A stretch of DNA of 64,000 nucleotides. Origin: Misgurnus anguillicaudatus. Taxonomy: Eukaryota > Chordata > Actinopteri > Cypriniformes > Cobitidae. This document shows, piece after piece, positions 23,982 through 35,370 of this stretch. The notes below the pieces were generated by a model, which was not told the DNA's origin, made no database searches, and was given only the letters and a program-made list of their open reading frames with translations. Position 1 is the first letter of the stretch. Each line of letters begins with the position of its first letter. A program made the translations under genes and the position numbers. The DNA is taken from assembly GCF_027580225.2 (NCBI RefSeq), contig NC_073358.2:26066501-26130500 (forward strand). Direction: 5' to 3'.

Positions 23982-25047
23982 GTTTCAGAGCATGTGCATT
24001 AACTATTAGGCAACAGCTTCAACTGGAATATTCTGCTTCCTCAACATATGACACTGGTGCCCGCACTACAGGTTTTTATCTGTGACCCCTTTTAAAGACA
24101 TAAGCTCTTCACTGTATTGCAGTGGTTCATTGTGTGTCACTCAGATGGTTTAGAGTGAGCTATCTGCATGGGAGCCCTGCCAGACAGAGCAGAATGTCAT
24201 TATGTGTACAGGCTGCGGCGAACTGTGCCACCATCACAGGGAATTCATCACCAGAAGTGATGATGATAATGGACTTTGCTGCAAATGACTTTGGATGAGT
24301 TGCGCTTCTGGCAAGCTCTGCAGATTCTGCAGTAATATTTAGGAATAAAAAAAAAGATGGAAGAAGGGATTTTTTGTTTCTCTCTTTTGGCAAGATAAAC
24401 CACTTGCTGGAGCTGATGTGGATATGATCTAGAATGTTCTAGGACAGTGATGATGACAAACAGCTTGTATTTGTGTCTCAGTTATGGCTCTAACAATACA
24501 CAAGCAAACACTATTATGTGGGTGAAGTGTGTTTTTCCACCATAAAACTAGTTTATTGTGGCCGTTTTGCTTCTTATAAGAAGTCTCATTCTTCAGGAGT
24601 GGAAGAAATGTTCCACGCTTGCAAGCACTTCGGCACTTTTTTAGTCATTTTTGATATTTTACTCTTCAACAGATACAAACTCTCATTTTTATGTCTTCAA
24701 TGTTCTCCTATTTGAACTGGAAAATTTGCAAATAATTGTAAATGTGATGTGGAAGTGTGCTGGAGGCCTTAACATAATATAAAGAGCTGTTTGGATTTGC
24801 ACATAAAAAACACAGAATAATGAAACAATAATTACTTAATTTTTGATAGAGCATGATAGAGCTGTTTGCTTATTATGAAAGAATGACAAATAATGCTGAA
24901 AATATTTGCTATGTATCTTCCCCAGAGCCCAGATAACAACTCCAAATGTTCAGTGCCTCATTAAAACAATGCACTTGAAAGCTTTAGGTTTGACTGTGAG
25001 ATCAAAAACGCATGTTGCCATCATGAAGGCGAGGTTTTATGTGCAAA
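23982..25047. other. Gene-free stretch
   Basis: I see no transposon ends or coding domain. The section from 24120 to 24420 is complex and repeat-free. Open frames here are short and without motifs. Confidence 0.35.
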
Positions 25048-25740
25048 TTAAACGGAAGGTACAATGGCATCACGGCAGACTGTTGACCACATAATTAGCC
25101 GTAGCATTTCCCCCCTCCTAATCTGCCATTCTGTCATGCATATTAAAATATGCACTCTGCTCTGCCATTTTAATTGGTTAAAGAGTTCAAATAGACAACA
25201 GAATGCCGAATCCCCCCCACCACCACCACCACTCTCATTCCTGGCCTCGCCTGAAAGCGTTAGCGATTTTCTTTCATGCAGAACATCTTTCGGCTTGCTA
25301 GATATTTTCTTTCTTTCCTCCGATTTGTGTTTAAAGCTCAGAGCTGCGCGACACATTTCCTTGGCTTGTAATGTGACAGTTGCACTCTGGCGCTCAGTTG
25401 AGTGGTGATGTTGTTTTGGAAAGATAGCAGGAGGAGGCTGCCCAACTTATTCGATTACCACCGATGTACATCACACGTCCCGGAGTGCAACTTTCAAAGA
25501 GATACGTAACAGTGGGATTGGAGAGAGGGGAGCGTACAGGAGGGTCGGAGAGAGGGAAAGATCGATGTTTTGGAGTAAACAAGGCTGTTGGTGAGTGACA
25601 GCAGACTGGACGCTGCGTGAGGCCTAGCTGAAGATCCGTGCCAACTACATCCCACTGTCTGTGAAGAAATCAGAGTAGATATGAACGTGCAATGATCAAA
25701 ACTTCTTGGACAGTGAACACTTGGGTAAAGCTGTCTTTGT
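25048..25740 (+). promoter_or_regulatory. Candidate promoter / 5' untranslated exon or conserved element
   Basis: This tract is GC-richer and more complex than its surroundings, free of repeats, and includes a CCCCCCACCACCACCACCAC run. It then passes into a purine-rich GAGAGAGGGGAGC leader-like zone. A splice-donor-like CTTGGGTAAAG occurs near 25720, and a pyrimidine-rich acceptor-like CTCTACAG follows at 25747. It may be a non-coding first exon, but no coding exon follows that I can identify. Confidence 0.3.
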
Positions 25741-25970
25741 TTGTGCCTCTACAGCCCTACATTCTTGGTTTAGATGTACGTTTATGCTCCATACTGTATG
25801 TATGTAGAGCTGTGAATTGGCTTTGAATTCTAATTGAATTAATTACATGATGCTGTGTGCAATAAATCAAATAAATTGCATATATTTATTTGTTAAATAT
25901 GTGTGGCTTCAAAAATCAGTAAACCATCTGTTTAATTTAATGGAACTGGGCTTTGTTAGTCCACAGCCAG

Positions 25971-26110
25971 TGATGGGAGTAACGCGTTACTGTAACTCCA
26001 CTACTTTTAGCAGTAACGAGCATGTAATGAAGTATTTTTTTAAATCAAGTAACGCAATTACAATTACTGAAATTTAAATGAGTTTGTTACTCGCGTTACT
26101 CTATTTTGTA
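25971..26110. mobile_element. hAT-end fragment, GTAACGCGTTACT type
   Basis: The text CAGTGATGGGAGTAACGCGT is the usual terminus of a fish hAT family, followed by the family's GTAACG repeats. No partner end was seen, so the element is either truncated or its right end lies in the AT-rich DNA that follows. Confidence 0.5.
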
Positions 26111-26489
26111 AAAAATAGACAAGACATATCTGACGCCGCAGGACCGTAGTTGGCGGCGCAATGATTCATTACACTTCATCATAGCTGACAGTGCATATAG
26201 AATGAACATGAAAAATCTAAACGGGACAACATACCTTTGTTTAAAAATTGTGCGCAAGTCATAATCCATCCGGTCTCATGTTTGTAAATTATCTTCACCA
26301 AGCAATCGCAGTATGACATCAACTTGCATTTGTAGTCCACAAAGGTAATAAATCTACTTTTTACAATGTATCTGTAATGTCATTTGTTTTATTCACCTGT
26401 TTGAATGGGCGATACAAAAAATAAATGAACGTTCTGTGCGTAACCTGTTGGCATTGCGAACAGCCAATCAAAATGATCCTTTGATGATT

Positions 26490-27274
26490 TGTGGCAGGTA
26501 GACAGAACGCAAATGCAGGTTTAACAGAACAACTCTTTATTAAACAAAAAACCAAACCAAAAAACACACAAGCACCAGCAATAACCTGAACACAAATTTG
26601 ACTATAAACTAAACTTGACAGTGAACACATAGACAGGCAGGAGATTATTAGATACAAAGCACAGAGTTCCCCTGGCACAAATTAACAACAAACTGGCACA
26701 AACAAAATGGCTTTAAATAAGGGATCAAATCAAGAGGACAACAGGTGACAATCATAAAACAATAATACGATAATTAACAAGGAGATGGGGGGTCAGGAGA
26801 GGAGACAGGGAAGCACACAGCACAGGCCCTGTCCCAAATGGTGCACTTCATGTGGATTTTTGGTCTCGTGGCCTTAAATTGCACGTGCTCGCTTAATCTA
26901 CGAGTCCGTAGGGTGTCCTACGCTCCAAAGTGTGCTCATCACCGACCGCTTTGCACCCTTGATGCAGTCTTCGGTGAAGCCCGCACTGCTGCAGGCTTCA
27001 CGCACTTTACCAACCCAGAAGTCCTTGCAAAAAAGCCTATATTTCCTATTTCCGACGTGACGCTTGAGTCTGTCCCAAAATATGACTCTGGTGCGCCCTC
27101 ATGGACTCGCGTCAAGAGTCCCTAAGGTCTGCACTACATGATGTCTTCAAAGTGTAGACTCTAAGGAAGTCCACAAGTCCAGAGTGTGCCATGTGTTACC
27201 ACACAAAACATGTGGGTCTGTCTTAATCCTGCCACGAGGAGCAAAATCTATGACATACAGGCAGGACCATGACA
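26490..27274 (-). mobile_element. Solo-LTR-like sequence with a nested MITE
   Basis: On the minus strand it starts TGTCATGGTCCTGCCTG and ends ACCTGCCACA, giving TG...CA termini. It contains a TATTTAAA promoter-like motif (about 26711) and AATAAA (about 26539) in the correct order for an LTR. There is no internal retroviral coding region on either side. No target duplication was found, so the boundaries are tentative. A different repeat interrupts it from about 26826 to 27175. Confidence 0.5.
26826..27175. repeat. Repeat nested in the solo LTR
   Basis: The sequence from GCCCTGTCCCAAATGGTGCA onward differs in composition from the LTR on both sides and resembles a MITE family I associate with cyprinids. 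The right boundary is uncertain. The 95-codon frame inside has no domain. Confidence 0.4.
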
Positions 27275-29182
27275 GATCCAACATGGATAAACTCCACCGC
27301 TGATTTGAAATGTTGAAGCACCCAATAAAAGATAGAAAAAATGATGTTCAAAACCTGCCCAAACACAGACCATCTCCTTCATTGGTTTCATCTATCTGCA
27401 AGTAGGAATATCTCAGACAGATCTGGTGTGTGGTCAGCTATCCGGTTTACTTCCTACATCAACACATGCATCCTTTTCTGTAACTAATCTATTTCATCAC
27501 TCTTTCAACCATATGGACCGTTATTTGGACACCAGCCTGAAAATGCTACAGGTATCTAGTAGTAATCTCAATTTACAATGCATATGTTTTTAGAAACAGC
27601 CCACAGTTAATTCATCCAAAGCCTCTGGGGCCCTAAGACTCTCTGTGATTTTTCTGTGTGAGAGAGAGAAAAGGTCCATTAATATGCATGGCTTTGCTAA
27701 AAGCTTCAAACTGACCTACATGACAAGGTTCAGTATACACTCATACTGTGTGCCAGCTCTTGAGGGACTCTTTCATCCATGTTCCCCACCCTAATTAGTG
27801 CCTTCTTTCAGCCGGCCAGCTTTTCGAAGTGCCTGTTGAACTTAGCTGAGCACCCGTGTTGGGGTAGATGTAGGTCACAGAGGTCACTGTACAAGTCCCA
27901 GCCCTTCACTGCTCGGGCGACTCTCATGCGCTTTGTGATAAATGCATTAAGTGGATGAAGAGGACCGTGGATTGGCCATATACAGCACTTTCAACTCTCT
28001 AGGTTTCCCAATGCATGTTGATGACTCTTCAGGCCCTTACACATAGTCCTACAAGCCCTTTATAGCAAGGATGAATTAGTTAACAGATTTATTTTCTTTT
28101 CTCTTCTCCTGCACGTTTCCCGCTTTCTTTTCCTCTCGTGATCAAGTTCAAGAAGAATATTGACACTGAGGTTATAAAAAAATCTATATTAGCATGCATA
28201 TGAGCACACAGTGGTTTTTGTTGATTTAAATTATCAGCCTGAAGTGGTCCAGGATATGAAAAGTTAGAAGATGTTAGCTGTGGCTTTTGCTAAATCGCTG
28301 TTGACACTGATGATCTTGTTTTGTTTTTGTCAAAAGAGAAGTTAGCATCTCTGATGCTAAAGGACAGCTGTTGCTAGAGGGATTAGCCTGATGGCTCAGA
28401 CTAAACAGTAAGAGGGAATGTAAGCTGTCAGCGCTGGCTAGGCTAGCCTCAATCTGAGTCTTTGGGTGACTGGGGAATGTGTAGCTTTGGGCACTACGCA
28501 TAGTAATGAGACTAAACAGATGTAGAGCTCCAGAGTGTGGCGGTCACTGGCTAGCTCATAGCATTTGTCAGAAAATATATGCTGTGTGCAAGATTACAGG
28601 CAGAAAATGGATGTGCAGTATGAATGGTTCCCCTTTTACCATAAAATATGCATGATGTGAACATACTGTATGCAAACACTGGGGGATGTCATCAGGGCTT
28701 ACTGTACCTTTTGGTTTGTCACTGTTTGTATACAAATTTTGTGCGTTGTGCATAATGTCTACTCCTATTATAGGCTACTGTTGTTATATGGCTATCTCCT
28801 ATTACCATTGATGCCAAATCATAATTTCTAGTATCTCATTCGATACCCATCAATATTTTCCTTTTTAAAAGTTATTAAGACGGAGCAGCTAGGCACACAA
28901 AGCCCACTGAACTCATCTCCATCTGCTGATGTGTGACCATGTCCACACGGCCGTATCGCCTCGACTAGAGCTTGTAACAAGCACGAGCTGTGACTTATGA
29001 ACTGGAAGTCTGTTTGTTAAAGAACATCCACAGCATGTGCAATGCTAACAAGAGCCAATTCCCTGGTTTAAGTGTGTTGTTTTGGCCCCACTAACTGTGA
29101 TGAAAATGCCACAAAGATGCTACAAAAACTGGGGTATTGCTTCATTCATCATTGGAAAAATGTTTTAACAAAAAATCAGCAG
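27275..29182. other. Gene-free stretch
   Basis: No coding exon, RNA gene or transposon ends were recognised. The sections 27600-28060 and 28880-29060 are complex and repeat-free. The last eight bases (29175-29182, ATCAGCAG) are the left target duplication of the next element. Confidence 0.35.
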
Positions 29183-30152
29183 TAGAGGTCTACATGGAAG
29201 ACGCGAGGACCCGGGACCCGACCCGTACGAGTCGTCGGATCCGGGTCGGGTCCCAATCTATTACTTCGGGTCTCAGGTCTGTTTAACATTGTGGGTAATA
29301 CCTGAGTCGTTGCAAAAACAGCAACAAAATCTTAGATGAACTGTTGCATAAATTGTTTCTATGATGCTCAAATTGCGTTAAAAAGTTTATTTTGTTTGCT
29401 CCAGCAAGGCAGCTAATGCGCATGTACTATTGTAATGTTTCTATGGCTACCAGTCAGCTTCTGCAGTGACGCAATGACTTTTGACAATTGGCTCTTTAAT
29501 TTGCAATTTAGACTACTTTGCACTTTCTCCAATTTGTATAATAATATTATAAATTGACCGTTTATCTGCTACAGTATATTTAAAGTTTTCCCGCAGAATC
29601 TGCTCAAAGAGCACAGTAAAGCTAACGTCAGCAGCCATGGCACTGTACGAGGAATCGTTATAATAATCCAAATGGGCAAACAGTATAAATTATTATGAAG
29701 ATGACTCGAGAAACAGAAATGCAAAGCTGCGTTATTCATCACCGTGACTGTAAGTGTAATTTTAAAGCTGGAATAATGAGTGGATTAAGCATTTTAATCG
29801 GCAAGAGAGAGGAATAACATAGATGAAACTTTCTTGTCGAGGAGGATTGTGTATTACAAGCAGGTACAAGGAGGGAGAAGGCTACTGTATATGGGTAAGA
29901 CAAAAAGTTCATTTTCGCTACTTGTTTATTGACTTATTAATAGCATTAAGCTGTAGAATATTTGCTAATCGGGTCCAGTCGGGTCTGTGTCTGCGCGGAC
30001 GAGTTCGGGTCCAGCTTTTAAATAATTGACGAGTTCGCGTCGGTTCCGGGTCCAGCTTTCAAAATAATAGACGGGTCTGGGTCGGTTCAGTGTAGCACAT
30101 TTACGGGTCTCTTCGAGTTTGGGTACGAATTTTGGACCCATGTAGACCTCTA
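29183..30152. mobile_element. hAT-like element, TAGAGGTCTACATGG ends
   Basis: The left end TAGAGGTCTACATGG and the right end CCATGTAGACCTCTA are perfect inverted repeats. The flanks ATCAGCAG (29175-29182 and 30153-30160) are a perfect 8-bp duplication. Subterminal blocks repeat GGGTCGGGTCC-like modules. It is 970 bp with no transposase. Confidence 0.9.
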
Positions 30153-30366
30153 ATCAGCAGTACAAGAATAATGGAGTAACTGTTGTGTGGTACAGTGCCC
30201 TCCACAATTATTGGCACCCCTGTTTAAGATGTGTTAAAAGCGATCAAATTAATTCTTTCCTTTTTTTTGCAGAAGCATAATCTCTAACAGAAAAAAATTG
30301 AAAAATATACCCTTTAGCACAAGTTAATAATAATTTTTAAAAAGTCCACGAATTAGGAAAAAATAT

Positions 30367-31382
30367 ATGAAGAGTTTGGTTCCAAAACGCAATAAATCCA
30401 TTTTGACAAATTTTGGTAAAAACGTGTTTTCTATACCAAGAAAGTGACAAGATGAAAACAACTATTTTCTGTTACAAACTTTCACACAGCATCTTTAGGT
30501 TATAAAAACATAAAAAATTCAAATCCATAAGTTGATTTTCAAAGATTTATTATAAAAACTGATTATTTTTTCCACAAAATGCAATAAATCCATGACAAGT
30601 TTTTATTCAAAATGCTATAAATCTATTGAATCAATAGCCTATATAAATGTGCATTCATCTTTGCCATGTTATATTCATTTAGTTGACTAGTTGTACACAC
30701 TAATTAAAAATATAAACATTAATGTTATTAATCAAAACACTTACTTTGTCATATTAAGAACCCTGTCATTGCGGTTACTTGACGTCTTCGCTTAACGTCT
30801 TTCACAGAGATCAGCTGTAAAATGTTTTTGGTCCTGCTCGATTTTCGTTGACTTTGAGTAAAATAATGGAAAGTTTTTCATAAGATCCTCTGGGGTCAAT
30901 GTGTTAGCATGAGAAGCTTGATGCTGTCGGGAGAACAAGCACCCGTCTCCCGAGTGCCTCTCAGGGAAAATATTAGCTGTTGATGGCTTACGTTTCTTTC
31001 CCATCACAGAAAACCATCACAGGTTTAGCGATGCAACTAAAGTATTATTTTGTTTTGTTTGTTGATCACGTAGTACAAAGTAGATGAGGAAAACCAGGAC
31101 TCCGTGTACTACGCGCGTCCGCCATTGTTTGTTTACATTGCGTGAACGGTGGGCTGTAATATCAGAAATGGAGTTATTGCGTTCTGTAAAAAAGTGGGAG
31201 TGGCGTTTGTCGCATTTTGGGAAAAAAGGGAGAAAAGATGACAGAATAACACGGCGGATATTGGATTTTGCGTAAAATTAAGAATTTACTTTTAACTACT
31301 GACCTGATATAATGCTGATTTTGGCAGTAACTCATTTTTTTCAAAAATGGCGTTTATTGCGTTTTGGAACCAAACTCTTCAT
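30367..31382 (-). mobile_element. ATGAAGAG element, copy 2, nested in Tc1
   Basis: The ends are ATGAAGAGTTTGGTTCCAA and its inverse TTGGAACCAAACTCTTCAT, both perfect. On the minus strand (30792-31007) it contains the same unrecognised peptide block as copy 1 (GKKRKPS, then DLMKNFPLF). It is longer than copy 1 (1016 against about 650 bp), and its ends are better preserved. It inserted after the Tc1 copy had landed. Confidence 0.85.
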
Positions 31383-31596
31383 ATATATTTAAAAAATCAC
31401 CTGTTCCACAATTATTGGCACCCCTAACAATTCCTATGAAAAATCATTAAAAAAAGTTTTAAATATATTTTTCTGTAGTTGCTAAAGTTGGTCAGGGTAT
31501 CTAGGAAGTTATAATTAGTAATTCATGACTTCCTGTTTCCCTGGAGTATAAATATGACGTGACAAAGAGGTCTAATTCTCTTACCCATTTGTCATC

Positions 31597-32404
31597 ATGG
31601 CAAAGACAATAGAACACACCATTCAAGTAAGGCAGATGTGTGTGGACCTTCATAAGTCAGGCATTGGCTACAAGAAAATAGCCACTCGCCTTAACTTGTC
31701 CGTATTTACAGTCAGAGGAATCATTAAGAAGTTTAAAACAACTGAAACAGTGACAAACAAGGTTGGAAGAGGTCCCATGTTTATCTTGTCACAACGCACA
31801 GTGAGGAGTATGGTTAGAGAAGTAAAAAAATTTCCTAAGCTTACTGTCACAGAATTGCATCAAAGAGTGGCTTCTTGGGGTTACAAAGTCTCCATAACAA
31901 TTATCAGAACCTCTATACATGCCAACAAGCTGTTTGGGAGGCATGCAAGGAAAAAGCCTTTTCTCACAAACGTAAACATCTGGAGTTTGCTAAGCGGTAC
32001 TGAAACTTCAACTGGGATCAGGTGCTTTGGTCAAATGAGACTAAGATTGAGGTTTTGGCAACAAAACACTCTAAGTGGGTCTGGCGTAAAACAAAAGATG
32101 AGTATGCCGAAAAGCACCCCATGCCCACCGTGATGGTGGAGGATCTGTGATGCTGTGAAACCTTGTTAGGGTCCATGGCATTATGAATGCTTTGAACTAC
32201 CAGGACATTTTAAATAAAAACCCGAGGGCCTCTGCCAGAAAGCTGAAGATGGGTCGTCATTGGGGCTTTCAGCAGGATAATGATCCAAAATATGTGGCAA
32301 AATGTACACAAAATGGTTCAGCAGTCACAAACTCAAGGTCCTCCCATCGCCATCTCAGTCCCCAGATCTCAACCCAATCGAAAACCTGTGGGGCGAGCTA
32401 AAGA
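31597..32404 (+). pseudogene. Tc1 transposase, disrupted
   Basis: This is a DD34E-type transposase broken by frameshifts and stops. The first frame (from the ATG at 31597) holds the bipartite paired-like DNA-binding region, with helix-turn-helix text such as IGYKKIATRLNLSVFTVRGI. Around residue 125 the frame is lost. The catalytic domain continues in other frames: the second aspartate region reads [12 protein letters not shown] (about 32270) and the glutamate region [15 protein letters not shown] follows near 32363. A TGA near 32148 and at least two frame changes make it non-functional. A full Tc1 transposase is about 340 residues. Confidence 0.9.
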
Positions 32405-33084
32405 AGAGAGGACCCAGGACAGGATAATCTAGAAAGATTATGCAAAGAAGAATGGTCAAAGATCCCTCTCTCTGTGTTTTCCAATCTGGTGAAATGTTAT
32501 AGGAGGAGATTTAGTGCTGTCGTGTTGGCAAAAGGGGGTTGTTCAAAGTATTAATATCAGGGGTGCCAATAATTGTGGAACGCATGATTTCCAGTTTTTT
32601 TTTTTGTTTTTTTTTCTAAACGTGTAAATTCTTTACCACCAAAGTAATGTACTTAAATCAAAGGTTGGATTTTTGTCTTTTTTGCATTTGGGTTCTATGT
32701 TGTTTAAATAAAAAGGAGAATTTTTAGAAGTCCACGACCACATATTAAACAGGGGTGCCAATAATTGTGGAGGGCACTGTATGTAAAAGTTTTTGACTAG
32801 GTCAGTTGCTCAGCCCTTTTACATATCTATTCTATTCCAGTTCATACATTAATTCTATTGTTTCTAAACCTGACTATACCGTGCATAAGAACCAACATGA
32901 TCTCACGGAAAGTTGTGTTATAGTCACGAAAAATGTAATTCGTTTATTTGTGTCTATGGCACTAAATTTGGCTTTTCATACCTTCAGCACAAAGGTCTTT
33001 TTCGTGTCACTCTCATGAATTTATGTAAATAGTTTTTTGTGTCTGTGGCACAACTTTCTTTTTCGTGTCATTTTATGTATTGTT

Positions 33085-33727
33085 GGTAACACTTTATTTT
33101 ACAGTGTCTTTGTTACACTGCAAAAAATGACTTTCTAAGTTTTTTTGTCTTGTTTTCAGTAGAAATATCTAAAAATTCTTAAATCAAAGATGTATTTTCT
33201 TGATGAGCAAAATGACCTAAGAAAATAATACTAGTTTTTAGACAAAAAATATACAATTTAAGTGAATTTGTGCTTAAAACAAGCAAAAATATCTGCCAAT
33301 AGAGTGAGAAAATTTTACTTGAATTAAGTGTTTAAGAAAAAAGAAATCTTATTTCACAATTTTTTTTCTCACCCCATTGGCAGATCATTTAGCTTGTTTT
33401 AAGGACAATTTCAAGGACAATTTCATTTAAATTGTATATTATTTGTCTTAAAACTAGACTTATTTACTTAATTTAATTTTTGGATATTTCTACTGAAAAC
33501 AAGACAAAGATACTAGGTAAGAAGATCATTTTTTGCAGTGTACACATGTTACATGTAATTATTATAGTAATAACAGTTAATTATGCATAATTACATGCAA
33601 CTAATCCTAAACCAAACCCTATTCCTAACCCTAACCCTACAGTAAGTACATGTTGTTGATGATTATTACTTGGTACTTAAATATATAATAACAATGTAAC
33701 AGTGACGCCTTAAAATAAAGTGTAACC
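33085..33727. mobile_element. Middle nested element, GGTAACACTTTATTTTA ends
   Basis: The left end GGTAACACTTTATTTTA matches the inverted right end GGTTACACTTTATTTTA. It is short and non-coding apart from the inner insertion. A CCTAACCCTAACCC run near 33630 is part of it. Confidence 0.65.
33115..33542. mobile_element. Inner nested MITE, CACTGCAAAAAATGA ends
   Basis: The left end ACACTGCAAAAAATGACTTT and the right end ATCATTTTTTGCAGTGT are inverted repeats. Arms of about 200 bp pair imperfectly, for example TCTTGTTTTCAGTAGAAATA with its inverse near 33495. There is no coding content. Confidence 0.8.
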
Positions 33728-34402
33728 GTATTGTTTTAAAAAAAAATTCCCTATTTTTAAATCATTGTCGCTTGGGGTTGGGGGTTAGATTTGGGGTTTG
33801 GGTTAGGATGTAATTTTATGTATTAGTTTCTACATGTTTTTCTTTCGCTTTTAAAACTATTCTCACATGGAGTTGGGGTTTGGGTTAGGATGTCTAAAAA
33901 TGTAACAGAAAGTGATTCTAACCCCAACCCCAAGCGACAATGGTAAGAAAATACAGTACAATACAGAAAATGACACAAAAAAGAAAGTTGTGTCACAGAC
34001 ACGAGAAACTATTTATAGAAATTCGTGCCAGTGACACGAAATAGACATTCGTGCAAGGCACGAAAAAAGCTGAATTTCGTGCCATGGACATGAATAAATT
34101 AATGAAATTTAATTTATAAGAACCCACTCATATTATAAAATTCATTAGCCCTATGATGGATTTCTTACTTCCATTGTTAATCTCATAGATATTTATTTGC
34201 CAGTGCGCAGTAGCGGTCACATGTCCACACTTCAGCAATATTGAAGGGGTAACTGTCTACACGCATCCTGCTGTTGTGTTTTTTCTATAAACATTTTACG
34301 TGATTTTATATGTTTGAGTCCCTAAGGACAGTTTACTGTATAATCTACCGTAATTAACATCCTTCTTGACTGTCCAACCAAGTGTAAAGAATGTAAAGCA
34401 TG

Positions 34403-34434
34403 TTCACACACACACACCCCCACACACACACACA
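34403..34434. repeat. CA microsatellite
   Basis: An interrupted (CA)n run with a short C insert. Confidence 0.9.
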
Positions 34435-34749
34435 TATCCCCTGCTGAATTATTATTCCCTCAGCTTTTTTTAGAGAGGTGCGCATCAGGCTACTCACAGG
34501 TCCTACGTGGAACAATAAATCCCCCTTAAGGCTCAATGCATAGAGTTATTTTTGATTGGCATACAAGTATTCCTGTATAGTTGCCTATATTTTTGTTTTA
34601 AATTGGTCACCTGTAAGATTTAATGAGTTAGAAGGCAAATGGCATCAGGGAAACTCAATAGATTCATTTCACCAGTACTATATTATTACAGTATATCAGA
34701 TTGGTACCAAACAGACAATGCCGGCTCGGTATGGCGGCTGACTTTTTTC

Positions 34750-35370
34750 CTTAACGTGATCCACTTTAAAGCTAATGAGCCAGCAGAATGAAGTGGTTTG
34801 TTGTCTCAACATTGTAGGCAATGATTAGGAGCAATTTCTTCGCCCCTAGAACGAAATAACTCTCTGTCATTAATGTACATATTTTACACCTCATTAGAAC
34901 TAACATGATTGGACGGGGAAAAGCACATTTGCATTTCAAATGAACAATATGCTTCCTACAAAAAAGAAAAGAAAAGAGGCCGTGAGTGAGTATGCCACGC
35001 TGACGGAGGAAGACAGGGAACCAGAGAGTGGGTTAAATAATTCTGGACCACATCTGTGCTTACTGAATTAGCTTTAGGAGGCAACACATGATTTCTCCTA
35101 ATTAACGATACGCTTTCTCTCGCTGCGTTTTTGTAATGTAAATGGCAGCTGCAATCAGTTCTTGCACACTGAAATGTGCATCGCAGGGTGAAACGGGCAA
35201 GATGTTAACTAATTTTATTTTTAATCTTCCTCTTTTTGCCGCCGAGCGTGTCGTTCGGGTAAACGCGGTGTCTTCAGAAAATTCCTCGCCTCTTTCATAG
35301 AAACATATTGGGGCAGCATTTGCCAGATGTCCGCTTCCTCTGCCTTCTGCTGCCATTATCCTCAGGCACC
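34750..35370. promoter_or_regulatory. Candidate conserved non-coding element
   Basis: This is complex, repeat-free sequence with homeodomain-type TAATTA and octamer-like ATTTGCAT motifs (for example CATTTGCATTTC near 34930 and CTAATTAACG near 35098), set among repeats. No coding exon was seen. The assignment rests on texture alone. Confidence 0.3.

Larger units (their letters stand above)
30193..32779 (+). mobile_element. Tc1-like element with dead transposase and a nested element
   Basis: The termini CAGTGCCCTCCACAATTATT and AATAATTGTGGAGGGCACTG are perfect inverted repeats with TA on each side (30191-30192, 32780-32781). Without the nested 1-kb element (30367-31382) the length is about 1.57 kb, normal for Tc1. 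It carries the transposase pseudogene described separately. Confidence 0.95.
32935..34106. mobile_element. Outer fold-back element of a three-level nest
   Basis: The left arm (about 32937-33083) and right arm (about 33950-34106) are imperfect inverses. The clearest match is TGTGTCTGTGGCACAACTTT on the left, with its inverse at about 33990 on the right. Modules like TTCGTGTCA are repeated in both arms. The centre has GGTTTGGGTTAGGATGT twice. A middle element (33085-33727) and an inner element (33115-33542) are nested inside. Confidence 0.65.

Noticed and set aside
24160..24393. 77-codon minus-strand frame in a complex tract
   Set aside because: No splice sites, no domain, and no codon-level evidence; kept as non-coding.
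33620..33650. Telomere-like CCCTAACCCTAACC repeats
   Set aside because: Only about two units, inside a MITE family that carries GGTTAGG-type text in its consensus. Not an interstitial telomere.
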